Positions 50,960 to 59,497 of a stretch of 64,000 nucleotides of DNA are shown here, piece after piece. How positions within the stretch are numbered: the first letter of the stretch is position 1; each line of letters starts with the position of its first letter. Below the pieces are notes generated by a model. The model saw only the letters and a program-made list of their open reading frames with translations, was not told where the DNA came from and ran no database searches. This stretch comes from Ga0077530 sp035565975 (GTDB lineage Bacteria; Pseudomonadota; Alphaproteobacteria; Rhizobiales; Hyphomicrobiaceae): contig DATMRT010000074.1 of the NCBI GenBank assembly GCA_035565975.1, positions 1-64,000 of the forward strand. The letters run 5' to 3'. Position numbers and translations under genes: made by a program.

Positions 50960-52186
50960 TTAGCCGCGAACTCCAGCATCCTTCGCCGGCAACAGCAGCA
51001 CGGCACCGGCGATGACCGCGAGCACGGCAATGGCGCCATACGCCGCAAGATAGGTGCCTGTCGCGGTAATTGCGACGCTGCCGAGCGACGGCATCACGAG
51101 CACGCCGAAAAACATCGCCGCTGAGCCGAGCCCAGTCGCCTCCGTCCGCTGCGCACCGCCGAGCCGCGCGTACTCGGCATAGGCGAGGCCCGTGTAACCG
51201 CTCGCCGTGGCCCCCGCGACAGCCGCGACGGCCATGATGCCCCACACAGGCCACCGGGGTGAAAAGTGCCCTGCGAGCAGCGCCGCCGCCGCCATGACGA
51301 AGCCCTGGATGCCGAGCACGAGGCGCGCTGGAATGAACTTGTCCGCGATCCATCCGAAGATCGGCCGGGTGATGACGCCGGCGAGCTGATAGGTCGCGAG
51401 CGCCCATCCGGCCGTCACCAGGCCGAGACCGGTGCGGCTCGTCACATGCACAGTCATGAAGGCGACAAAGGCGAGCTGCGCCCCCGAATAGACGATGCTC
51501 GCAAAAGTGAGCCGCTGCATGGCGCTATCGCTGCGCAGCAGTCCGAACGAGCGGACGAGCACACTCTTCGCGCTCGCGGATGCCGGCGAGGGCGCGCCAT
51601 CCCAGTCGCGGCGCGGAATCTCGAGAAGCAGGATCAGCGCGATGATCGGAATGGACTGCAGGAGAAGAGCTGACTTCCAGCCTATGGCGAGCGCGAGCGG
51701 CGGCATGATGGTTGCCGCGAGCACGCCCGCCAGCGGCACGCCGATCTGGCGCGTCGAGAGCACCATGTTGACGATCGAGGGCGGCGTGCGCGGCACGAGC
51801 AGGTGCGTGCTGACCGGCGCCGTCAGGCCATAGGCGATGCCGAGGATGAGCGCACCGAGTGCGACGCTGGCGGCCGTTCCCTGCGCGCAGACGACGACGA
51901 GGCCGAGCGCGCACACGAGCACGAACTGCGCCGCGCGAACGGCGCCATAGCGCGCAATGAAACCCGCCGCGAGCAGCGATGAGACGATGCCGACACCGTA
52001 CACGACCGATACGAACATGCCGATGAGGGCACCATCGACGCCGATATCGTGTGCGACCATGGGCGCGAGTGCGGGGATCGAGTAGGCCGCCATGGTGGCC
52101 AGCGTCTGCATGGCCATGGTTGCCAGCAGCGGCCATAGCGGAAAGGCCGTCGGAACGGCGTCCTGCGCGGTAATACGATCGGCCAT
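50960..52186 (-). CDS. MFS transporter
   Basis: Twelve-helix major facilitator superfamily permease, 408 residues. Hydrophobic segments begin at FPLWPLLATMAMQTLATMAA and the loop 2-3 region contains ARYGAVRAAQFVLVC, a weak form of the family's G-x3-D-R motif A. A conserved repeat TRQIGVPLAGVLA follows helix 4, and the second half starts near MQRLTFASIVYSGAQLAFVAF. Substrate unknown; the family is broad (cyanate, aromatic acid or drug transport). Divergent repeats at 52228-52335 separate it from the SDR gene. Confidence 0.88.
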   Translation of the reverse strand: MADRITAQDAVPTAFPLWPLLATMAMQTLATMAAYSIPALAPMVAHDIGVDGALIGMFVSVVYGVGIVSSLLAAGFIARYGAVRAAQFVLVCALGLVVVCAQGTAASVALGALILGIAYGLTAPVSTHLLVPRTPPSIVNMVLSTRQIGVPLAGVLAATIMPPLALAIGWKSALLLQSIPIIALILLLEIPRRDWDGAPSPASASAKSVLVRSFGLLRSDSAMQRLTFASIVYSGAQLAFVAFMTVHVTSRTGLGLVTAGWALATYQLAGVITRPIFGWIADKFIPARLVLGIQGFVMAAAALLAGHFSPRWPVWGIMAVAAVAGATASGYTGLAYAEYARLGGAQRTEATGLGSAAMFFGVLVMPSLGSVAITATGTYLAAYGAIAVLAVIAGAVLLLPAKDAGVRG

Positions 52187-52227
52187 CAGTGGCGAAATTC
52201 CGAGGCGACTTGCGCCAACACTCCACT

Positions 52228-52335
52228 TGTTCCTCCCCCCTTGTGGGGGAGGTTAGGAGGGGGGGATTGCAGAACGATCGCAGTAGGGATTCCCCCCACC
52301 CCTAACCCCTCCCCACAAGGGGGAGGGGGACTTAA
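52228..52335. repeat. Inverted pair of G/C-tract palindromes (second repeat family)
   Basis: Left unit 52232-52265 contains cctccccccttgtgggggagg and gttaggagggg; right unit 52291-52330 is its inverse, ccccacccctaacccctccccacaagggggaggggga. Each unit is itself palindromic. The spacer attgcagaacgatcgcagtag is not repeated elsewhere in the window. The structure lies between two minus-strand genes. Confidence 0.8.
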
Positions 52336-52379
52336 GGCGGCTGGGGAAATTTGGAGCGACATGCGATGGTCAGATGCGC

Positions 52380-53150
52380 TCATGCCGCGGCGTAACAGCC
52401 ATCGACGTTGAAGGCCGCACCGCTCACATAGCTTGCGCGATCCGAGCAGAGCCACACGCCCATCTCGGCAATATCCTCCGGCGTGCCGAGACGGCCGAAA
52501 GGAATGCGGGCCATGATCTGCTCGCCCTTGCGCTCCATGGGCTCGCGCGTCATCTCGGTGACGATGTAACCGGGGCAAACGGCATTCACGCGAATGCCCT
52601 TCTTCGCGTACTCGAGCGCCGCCGTCTTGGTCAGGCCGACGACGCCGTGCTTGGCCGCGACATACGCAGATGAGGTCTCCAGACCCACAAGGCCGGCAAT
52701 GGATGCCGTATTGACGATCGCGCCGCCCTTGCCGTCGGCCAGCATGGCGTTGATCTCGTCGCGCATGCAGAGCCACACGCTCTTGAGATTGATCTCGATC
52801 ATGCGGTCGAACGCCTGCTCGGGCCAGTCGGCCGTGAGCTTGCCTTGCGCGCCAACCGCATGGCCAGCGATGCCGGCGTTGTTGAAGGCGCAGTCGATCC
52901 GGCCATAGGTTGTCATCACCATATCGACCCAGGCTTTGACCAGCTCGGGCTTGGTCACATCGCCGCTGACGGACACGGCCTGCCCGCCGCCGGCGTTGAT
53001 CATCGCGACGGTCTCCTGAGCACCCTCGGCCTGCAGGTCCGAAACGACGAGGCGTGCGCCCTCGCGCGCGAACGCCAGTGCCGCCGCCCGGCCGATGCCG
53101 CGCGCGCCACCAGTGATCAATGCCGCTTTGCCTTCGAGCAATCCAGCCAT
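52380..53150 (-). CDS. SDR family oxidoreductase
   Basis: Classical short-chain dehydrogenase, 256 residues. The cofactor loop GGARGIGRAAALAFAREG is near residue 14, NNAGIAGHA is present, and the active site reads NTASIAGLVGLETSSAYVAAKHG (Ser, Tyr-x3-Lys). The C terminus with CSDRASYVSGAAFNVDGCY is standard. Closest look-alikes are 3-oxoacyl reductases and 2,5-dichloro-diol-type dehydrogenases; the substrate cannot be named. Lies 36 bp from nspC-like gene on the same strand, so the pair may be cotranscribed. Confidence 0.88.
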   Translation of the reverse strand: MAGLLEGKAALITGGARGIGRAAALAFAREGARLVVSDLQAEGAQETVAMINAGGGQAVSVSGDVTKPELVKAWVDMVMTTYGRIDCAFNNAGIAGHAVGAQGKLTADWPEQAFDRMIEINLKSVWLCMRDEINAMLADGKGGAIVNTASIAGLVGLETSSAYVAAKHGVVGLTKTAALEYAKKGIRVNAVCPGYIVTEMTREPMERKGEQIMARIPFGRLGTPEDIAEMGVWLCSDRASYVSGAAFNVDGCYAAA

Positions 53151-53186
53151 GGCTTCCTCCGCGCTTTTTCTACGTTTCGACGACGA

Positions 53187-54326
53187 TCACCCCAGCCTAC
53201 GCCGGAATTCCTCGTAGCCGAAAGACTTGATCACGCGGTAGGTCCCATCCTCGTCCAGCATGGCGATGTCCGGCAGCGGTGTGCCGTTGAAAGTCGTGTT
53301 CTTCACGAATGAGTACTGCATCATATCCGTGAAGACGAGCCGGTCCCCGGGTTGCAGCGGCCGGTCGAAGGAATAGTCGCCGATCACATCGCCGGTCATG
53401 CAGGTCTTGCCGCCGAGGATGTAGTCGTGCTCCAGCTCGCCCGGCTCACCCGAGTCGATGATGTTCGGCCGATAGGGAACTTCCAGCACGTCCGGCATAT
53501 GCGTTGAGGCCGAGGTGTCGAGGATGGCGATGTCCTTGTCGTTGTGGTGGATATCGAGCACGGTTGCCACGAGCCAGCCGGCGTCGACGACCAGGCCCGC
53601 GCCCGGCTCCAGAATGACGTCGACGCCGAACTCGGCGCGGAAAGCCTTGAGCGCCACGATCAGGCGATCGACATCGTAACCGGGCTTGTTGATGAAGTGT
53701 CCGCCGCCGAAGTTCACGGCCTTCACCTTGCGCACGTAGTCGCCGAGTGTCTGCCCGACGTGCTCGATCAGACCGACGGAGCCGTCGTCGAGGGACTCAC
53801 AGAGCGCGTGCGTGTGCAGGATGTCGATGTGCTCCCAGGGCAGCTCGTCGATCTCCTCGATCGTTGTGCCGAAGCGCGAGCCCGGCGCGCACGGGTCGTA
53901 GAGCGCCCCGCCGAGCGTCGCATTCGAGTAGCCGGGATTGATGCGGATGCCGACCTTGCGTCCCGCCGCCTGGACCGTGCCGAGATGGCGCGCGATCTGG
54001 CTCGGCGAGTTGAAATAGATGTGGTCAGCAATGCCGACGAGGCGCTCGACCTCGCCGGGGCCATAGGCCGGCGCGTACACGTGCACTTCTTTGCCGAACT
54101 CCTCGCGGCCGAGCCGCGCTTCCTGCTCGCCGCTCGCGGTGGTGCCGTCGAGCGTATCGCGCATGAGCGGGAAGGCCGCCGGCATGGCCCAGGCCTTGGT
54201 CGCGAGCAGGATCCTGACGCCCGCCTCGCGCTTGATGCGGGCCGCCGTCGCGAGGTTCTGCTTGAGCTTCGCCACGTCGAGGACGTAGGCGGGCGTGCGC
54301 ATGTCAGCAGGAAGACGGGGCGCCAT
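53187..54326 (-). CDS. nspC: Carboxynorspermidine decarboxylase-like PLP enzyme
   Basis: Fold type III PLP decarboxylase of 379 residues in the carboxynorspermidine/carboxyspermidine decarboxylase branch, which makes spermidine or norspermidine by the alternative pathway. The PLP lysine is Lys44 in LLATKAW; the branch-specific HTHALCESL, NFGGGHFINKPGYD, LEPGAGLVVDAGWLVATV and GKTCMTGDVIGDYSF (Cys and Asp of the dimer active site) are all present. The synthase (a saccharopine-dehydrogenase-like gene) that usually neighbours it is absent. Start could also be the ATG nine residues later. Confidence 0.88.
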   Translation of the reverse strand: MAPRLPADMRTPAYVLDVAKLKQNLATAARIKREAGVRILLATKAWAMPAAFPLMRDTLDGTTASGEQEARLGREEFGKEVHVYAPAYGPGEVERLVGIADHIYFNSPSQIARHLGTVQAAGRKVGIRINPGYSNATLGGALYDPCAPGSRFGTTIEEIDELPWEHIDILHTHALCESLDDGSVGLIEHVGQTLGDYVRKVKAVNFGGGHFINKPGYDVDRLIVALKAFRAEFGVDVILEPGAGLVVDAGWLVATVLDIHHNDKDIAILDTSASTHMPDVLEVPYRPNIIDSGEPGELEHDYILGGKTCMTGDVIGDYSFDRPLQPGDRLVFTDMMQYSFVKNTTFNGTPLPDIAMLDEDGTYRVIKSFGYEEFRRRLG

Positions 54327-54506
54327 GGCAGGTTCCTTGGGACTTGAGGGCAGATCGGCCGCCTGAGCCTATAGAGCATCCGCGCCCGGCGTGCGACAGT
54401 ACCCGTGGGCGGGGCAGAACGGCATCATGTGGGGGCCGCCGCCACCCACTGCAAGCCCGCACAGAATCAGGCTATCTCGCGCCGCAGGCCGGAACACGGA
54501 GAGCCG

Positions 54507-55937
54507 ATGGCCAAGGCAGCAAAGACGAGCTTCGTCTGTCAGGCGTGCGGCGCGGTCTCCTCCCGATGGGCAGGAAAGTGCGCTGCCTGCGGCGAGTGGA
54601 ACACGATCGTCGAGGAGGAGGGCGTTGCGGCGGTCGCTGCCACGCCCGGCAGCGGCCTCACGCGCTCGGCCAAAGGCAAGCCGGCGCCGCTCGAGACGCT
54701 CGCCGGCAGCACGGCCGAGGCGCCGCGCATCGCGACCGGCTTGCCCGAACTCGATCGCGTGACAGGCGGCGGCATCGTGCCAGGCTCGGCCCTGCTGATC
54801 GGCGGCGAGCCGGGGATCGGCAAATCGACGCTGCTCCTGCAAGTCGCTGCGCGCTTTGCCGAGGCCGGACGGCGCGCCATCTACTTCTCCGGCGAGGAAG
54901 CGGCGGCGCAGGTGCGGCTCCGCGCCGAACGGCTCGGTCTTGCGGCAGCACCTGTGGCCCTCGGCGCCGAGACGAACCTCGCGAATATTCTGGCCACGCT
55001 CGAGCAGGAGCGCCGGCCCGATCTCGTGATCATCGATTCCATCCAGACGTTGTGGGCTGACGGCCTCGATGCTGCGCCCGGCACCGTCTCGCAGGTGCGC
55101 GCGGCCTCGCAATCGCTCATTCGCTTCGCCAAGCAGTCCGGCGCCGCCATGCTGCTCGTCGGGCACGTCACCAAGGACGGCCAAATTGCCGGTCCCAAGG
55201 TCATCGAGCACATGGTCGACACCGTGCTCTACTTCGAGGGCGATCGCGGCCACACGTATCGCATCCTGCGAGCGGTGAAGAACCGCTTCGGACCCGCCGA
55301 CGAGATCGGCGTGTTCGAAATGGTCGGCAGCGGCCTGCGCGAAGTCGCCAACCCTTCAGAGCTTTTCCTCGGCGATCGCGACAACAGCGCGCCCGGTACG
55401 GCGGTCTTTGCGGGCATCGAGGGGAGCCGGCCGCTGCTCGTCGAGTTCCAGGCGCTGGTGGCGCCGTCGTCACTCGGCACGCCGCGCCGCGCGACCGTGG
55501 GCTGGGATGCGAACCGCCTCTCCATGCTGCTCGCTGTGCTCGACGCGCGCTGCGGCGTGAGCTTTTCGCAGGCAGATGTCTACCTGAACGTCGCCGGCGG
55601 CCTGCGCATCACGGAGCCAGCAGCCGATCTCGCCGCCGCTGCCGCGCTGGTCTCCTCGCTCCTCGCGACGCCGCTGCCACCGGAGGACGTTTATTTCGGC
55701 GAGATCAGCTTGTCCGGCGCCGTGCGGCCGGTTTCACATATGACCACGCGACTGCGCGAAGCCCACAAGCTCGGCTTCAAGCGCGCGGTCGTCCCCGCGA
55801 GCGGCGACATCGACAAGGGCGCCGACCGGCCGAAGGTGCAGCGCCTCACGCACTTGCGTGAAATCATCGATATTGTCGGTGGGGCTAAAACCAGGAGTGG
55901 CAATACGCCATCGTCGCGGGCGCGTGGAGAGGACTAG
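54507..55937 (+). CDS. radA: DNA repair protein RadA
   Basis: RecA-like ATPase that promotes branch migration during recombination. The 476-residue protein has the N-terminal zinc finger (Cys11, Cys14, Cys25, Cys28), Walker A GGEPGIGKST at residues 99-108, the RadA-specific KNRFG motif near residue 265, and a C-terminal Lon-protease-like domain. Length is slightly above the usual 455, and the surplus tail (residues after about 460, ending ARGED) is encoded by the palindromic repeat that supplies its TAG stop. ATG at 54507 begins the zinc finger, preceded by ggagag. Otherwise standard. Confidence 0.96.
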   Translation: MAKAAKTSFVCQACGAVSSRWAGKCAACGEWNTIVEEEGVAAVAATPGSGLTRSAKGKPAPLETLAGSTAEAPRIATGLPELDRVTGGGIVPGSALLIGGEPGIGKSTLLLQVAARFAEAGRRAIYFSGEEAAAQVRLRAERLGLAAAPVALGAETNLANILATLEQERRPDLVIIDSIQTLWADGLDAAPGTVSQVRAASQSLIRFAKQSGAAMLLVGHVTKDGQIAGPKVIEHMVDTVLYFEGDRGHTYRILRAVKNRFGPADEIGVFEMVGSGLREVANPSELFLGDRDNSAPGTAVFAGIEGSRPLLVEFQALVAPSSLGTPRRATVGWDANRLSMLLAVLDARCGVSFSQADVYLNVAGGLRITEPAADLAAAAALVSSLLATPLPPEDVYFGEISLSGAVRPVSHMTTRLREAHKLGFKRAVVPASGDIDKGADRPKVQRLTHLREIIDIVGGAKTRSGNTPSSRARGED

Positions 55938-56010
55938 GGTGAAGTGCGGCGGCGAACCTGTGGTCAACCCCTCTGGCCGTCCCCCACCCTGGCCCTCTCG
56001 CAAGAGATAA
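55919..56010. repeat. Degenerate composite palindromic repeat, copy 4
   Basis: The stretch gcgtggagaggactagggtgaagtgcggcggc matches copy 1 in order and spacing with a handful of substitutions, and ccaccctggccctctcgcaagaga is a decayed second hairpin. The radA stop is the TAG inside it at 55935-55937. The core 14-mer is no longer recognisable. Confidence 0.75.
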
Positions 56011-56053
56011 CAACGGGCAGCGCCCGAAGAAGTTCCCCGCTGCGCGCAATGAA

Positions 56054-59000
56054 TCACGCGTCCGCCGTCTTCTCCAGATGTGTGTGGATGTGCGGGAAGA
56101 CGTCGCTCGCGGCGTTCTTGCCGAAGATGCAATCGATGTGGCCATAACCCTCGATCACGTGGCGTGTGTAGAGGCCCGGATCGTTTCTCGCCGCAAGCCG
56201 CGCGACCGTGCGCTCGGTGCTTTCCGGCAGGAAGCAGCGGTTGAGCGCGCCGTGGATGAAGGTGATGGGAATGGCAAGACGCTCGAGATGCGGCAGGTAC
56301 GTGTCGCTGCCCGCAGCGTCGACGATCGTCTGCCGGCGCGCAATCAGGGCAAGCTGCTTGAAGGCGTCGATGTTGGCTTCGCCGAACATTTCCGGCAGCG
56401 CCATCTCGAAGGTGAGGTTGTTGAGCTGCGCCGTCTCGTAGAGCTGGCCGTAGAGCGCGGTGATCCGGTTCGAGGTCGCACTGTGCGTACGCTCCTCTCG
56501 GCGGAAGGGCACGAACACGCGGATCATCGCATCGGCTAGGCGCCCTGCGATCTTGTCGTCCGTCGTCGCGCGCGCATTGACGTGATCGAGGCCCATGGCC
56601 GTGAAGAGCGAGGGCGCCCGGAGCTGCGCGAGCAGCCGCTGCGGGAAGTACGGCACGATCACGTCCGTCGAGATCTGCGATATGACGGCCGAGCGCACCC
56701 CCGTGAGCCAGCCGCCCAGCATGGCCATGGTGAAGGTCGTGGCGCCGAAGCAGTGCGCGATCACCTGCACGCTTTTCGCGCCGGTCGTCTTGAGGATCAG
56801 ATCGACGGCCGGCTGGTAATCCTCGCGCGCGCAATCGTCGGCAGTCCAGAGATCGCGCGCATAAGGCAGATCGATCGAGGCGCGGTAGTCGAGCAGCCAG
56901 CAGTCGTAGCCGGCCGCCACGAGATACTCGACGAGGTTCGTATCGATCGTGTCGATCGTGAAGATGAGGCTCGACACGCCGAGCCCGTGTGTGAAAAGCA
57001 CCGGCCCTTTCTTGCCGCCGACATAGCGGATGAGGCGCAGGCTCTTGCCATCCTTGGTCGTGAAGCTGTGCACCTCCGGCTCGCCGACGCGCAGGTCGCG
57101 CTTCTTGCGCGCGCGCGTGGCGTCGAAGCGCTTGAGCGGCGCAAAGATGCCGCCGTAGATATCGTAGAGCTGGCTCGCGAAGAGCGATCCAAACTTGGCG
57201 ACGGCGGCGACGCGCTCCGCTGCGCTGCCGCCACCGACACCCCGCAGTGTCCGTATCTGCTTGGTGAAGTCGCTGAAGGCGATCTTCAGGATGCCGAACC
57301 GCTGACGTCCTCCGGGACGACTGTCGTCTCCGTCGGTGAGCGTGATGTAGAGCGTAGTCGTATCGCGGACGAGATCACCGGGCAGGCGATCGTTGTGCAC
57401 GACCTTGTGGCCGGAAAAGCGGAAGTGGCGACCGTCGCGCGCCGTGAGCAGCATGTCGTACTCGAAACGCCGCGTCTCGACATTGTTCTGATCGCGGCGC
57501 ATGAGCGCGAACCGGCCCTCCGAAATATCGAGCGGTTCCGGCGAGAGGTGTTTGGCATCTACCGTGCCGGTCAGCGTACCGGCGTGCGCGGGATCTGTCA
57601 GAAAAGCGTCGACGTCGTCGATGTGGACGGTAACAGTGAAGGCAAAGTGCTGGTCGATCAGCTCGCCGGCCTTGGCTGCGGCGTCATAGTCGCCCTTGTC
57701 GTTGTCGGCGAAATATCCGTGCATTCTCTCGGTGAACGTAATGCCGACGGGCCGGCGATCGTCCGGCGTCGGCATGAGCGAGATGACCGAGGCATCGGGG
57801 ATCGGCGCATCGGTGAGCGCACGGCCGAGATCACGTGCGAGGTGGATCATGGCGCGCTCGGAGAGCGCCGTAATCGTCAACAGCGGGTTCACGCCGAGCG
57901 GGCGCGGGATGATCGAGCCATCACAGACGTAGAGGCCTCTGTGCACGGCCTGGGGATCTGGTGAAGCCGCATCGAACACGCGCGCAGTATCGTCGACCAC
58001 ACCCTGCGTGCGATCCAAGCCGATAACGCAGCCGCCGAGCGGATGCACGGTGATGAGGTTCTTGCCGAGGAACGTGTTTTGGATCGGATTGCGGATGTAG
58101 GTCGCGCCGCTCGCGCCCGCGGCCTTGATCAGATTGGCCTCGATATCCTTGAACACGCGCTGTCCCGCGACGCCCGGCCAGTCGACCTGGATATCGTCGC
58201 CGTTCATGACGATGCGGCCCTTGCCGTCGTCGTGGGCCATGACCAGGAATGTCTGCGTGTTGTGCATGGCGCCGCGCCACGCGCCGAGCAGCACGCTGTC
58301 GAGGCGTCGCGCCTGCTCCTGCACGGTATCGATAAGGCCAGTATCCGTATCCTTGCCGAAGAGGCGCGAGGCGACCGAGAACGTCGCCGGGAGAATCTCG
58401 GCGAGACCCGAGGGCAGCACGCCCTCCTCGATGATCATGCCCTCCTCGAGCCGACGCGACGCTCGGAGATCGATGGCGCCGGTAATACACGGGCCTGGCG
58501 GCGCGGCGCCCGAACGCGGCGGGTGGCCGACACCGACTGCATTGACCGGCTCATCGCCGTTGTAGGCAAAGGCGAGCACGTCGCCGTTGCCGGTGAAGCC
58601 GTCGCCGAGGCGATCGGAGACGGCGAGTCCTTCCTGGCGCGAGCGCAGCAGGATCTCCGTCGAACCGAGCGCACCCGCGCCGAGCACGACGATGCTCGCA
58701 GCCACCGAACGCTCCGGTTGCCCGAACCGGTCACGGCGATTGCGCGTCGGCGTGAAGAAGACGCGCCAGCCTTCGCCTTCCTTGCGCACGTAGCTGACGG
58801 TCGCCTCGGTGAAGATCTGGGCGCCATGACGCACGGCATCCGGCAGATAGGTCATCTGCACGGTATTCTTGGCGCCGACATTGCAGCCCGAACAGCAGTC
58901 GCCGCAGAGCGTGCAGGCGGGCTGCTCGATGCCGGCCGTATTCACGCTCTGCGCGAACGTGACGTTGATCGGCACCGTGGACATCTGGGTGCCGAAGGCG

Positions 59001-59488
59001 TCCGCCGCGGATTGCAGGCGCGCGCGCTTGTCGAGTGGCACGGTGTCCGGATAGGGCACGGGCCGCAGCATGCGCGTCGCGCGACGGAAACCTTCCTCGA
59101 GCGTGTCCTCGGCCAGCATCGCCGGCGGCCAGCGAGGATCCTCCCATACGCGCGGATCGGGCGGCAGTGAGACGTTGGCATTGATCAGCGAGGTGCCGCC
59201 GAGCCCGCAGCCCGTCAGCACATGCATGTCGCGCCCGAGATGGAGATCATAGAGTCCGAGCCGGCGCCCGATGCGGCGATCGCCGAGCGTGTACTGCAGC
59301 TCGGCCGTCGCTTCCTCCATCGTGTCGGGAAATGTGCCGAGCGCAAACTCGCGCCCGCGCTCGAGGACGGCGACCTTGAGGCCAATGCGCGCGAGGCGCG
59401 ATGCCGCGACGCCGCCCCCATAGCCCGAGCCGACGACGATCGCATCGTACTCCGGCTTCAGCTCATCGAGGCTGGAAGAAAGACGCAT
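56054..59488 (-). CDS. GMC oxidoreductase fused to an alpha/beta-hydrolase
   Basis: Multidomain protein of 1144 residues. Residues 1-560 are a cholesterol-oxidase-like GMC flavoprotein: FAD loop VVGSGYGGGVAASRLARIG, a cysteine motif C192-x2-C195-x2-C198-x3-C202, and the C-terminal HPLGGC (His482) and NPLLTIT (Asn534) active-site blocks. Residues about 580-750 form a beta-rich linking domain. Residues about 800-1144 are an alpha/beta-hydrolase with the elbow AHCFGA, so the nucleophile position is Cys913 rather than Ser; His1117 is in place, but the acid position looks like Asn1083. Substrates are presumably hydrophobic alcohols or esters. Follows its GMC paralogue by 9 bp. Confidence 0.88.
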   Translation of the reverse strand: MRLSSSLDELKPEYDAIVVGSGYGGGVAASRLARIGLKVAVLERGREFALGTFPDTMEEATAELQYTLGDRRIGRRLGLYDLHLGRDMHVLTGCGLGGTSLINANVSLPPDPRVWEDPRWPPAMLAEDTLEEGFRRATRMLRPVPYPDTVPLDKRARLQSAADAFGTQMSTVPINVTFAQSVNTAGIEQPACTLCGDCCSGCNVGAKNTVQMTYLPDAVRHGAQIFTEATVSYVRKEGEGWRVFFTPTRNRRDRFGQPERSVAASIVVLGAGALGSTEILLRSRQEGLAVSDRLGDGFTGNGDVLAFAYNGDEPVNAVGVGHPPRSGAAPPGPCITGAIDLRASRRLEEGMIIEEGVLPSGLAEILPATFSVASRLFGKDTDTGLIDTVQEQARRLDSVLLGAWRGAMHNTQTFLVMAHDDGKGRIVMNGDDIQVDWPGVAGQRVFKDIEANLIKAAGASGATYIRNPIQNTFLGKNLITVHPLGGCVIGLDRTQGVVDDTARVFDAASPDPQAVHRGLYVCDGSIIPRPLGVNPLLTITALSERAMIHLARDLGRALTDAPIPDASVISLMPTPDDRRPVGITFTERMHGYFADNDKGDYDAAAKAGELIDQHFAFTVTVHIDDVDAFLTDPAHAGTLTGTVDAKHLSPEPLDISEGRFALMRRDQNNVETRRFEYDMLLTARDGRHFRFSGHKVVHNDRLPGDLVRDTTTLYITLTDGDDSRPGGRQRFGILKIAFSDFTKQIRTLRGVGGGSAAERVAAVAKFGSLFASQLYDIYGGIFAPLKRFDATRARKKRDLRVGEPEVHSFTTKDGKSLRLIRYVGGKKGPVLFTHGLGVSSLIFTIDTIDTNLVEYLVAAGYDCWLLDYRASIDLPYARDLWTADDCAREDYQPAVDLILKTTGAKSVQVIAHCFGATTFTMAMLGGWLTGVRSAVISQISTDVIVPYFPQRLLAQLRAPSLFTAMGLDHVNARATTDDKIAGRLADAMIRVFVPFRREERTHSATSNRITALYGQLYETAQLNNLTFEMALPEMFGEANIDAFKQLALIARRQTIVDAAGSDTYLPHLERLAIPITFIHGALNRCFLPESTERTVARLAARNDPGLYTRHVIEGYGHIDCIFGKNAASDVFPHIHTHLEKTADA

Positions 59489-59497
59489 CGGGCTTCC

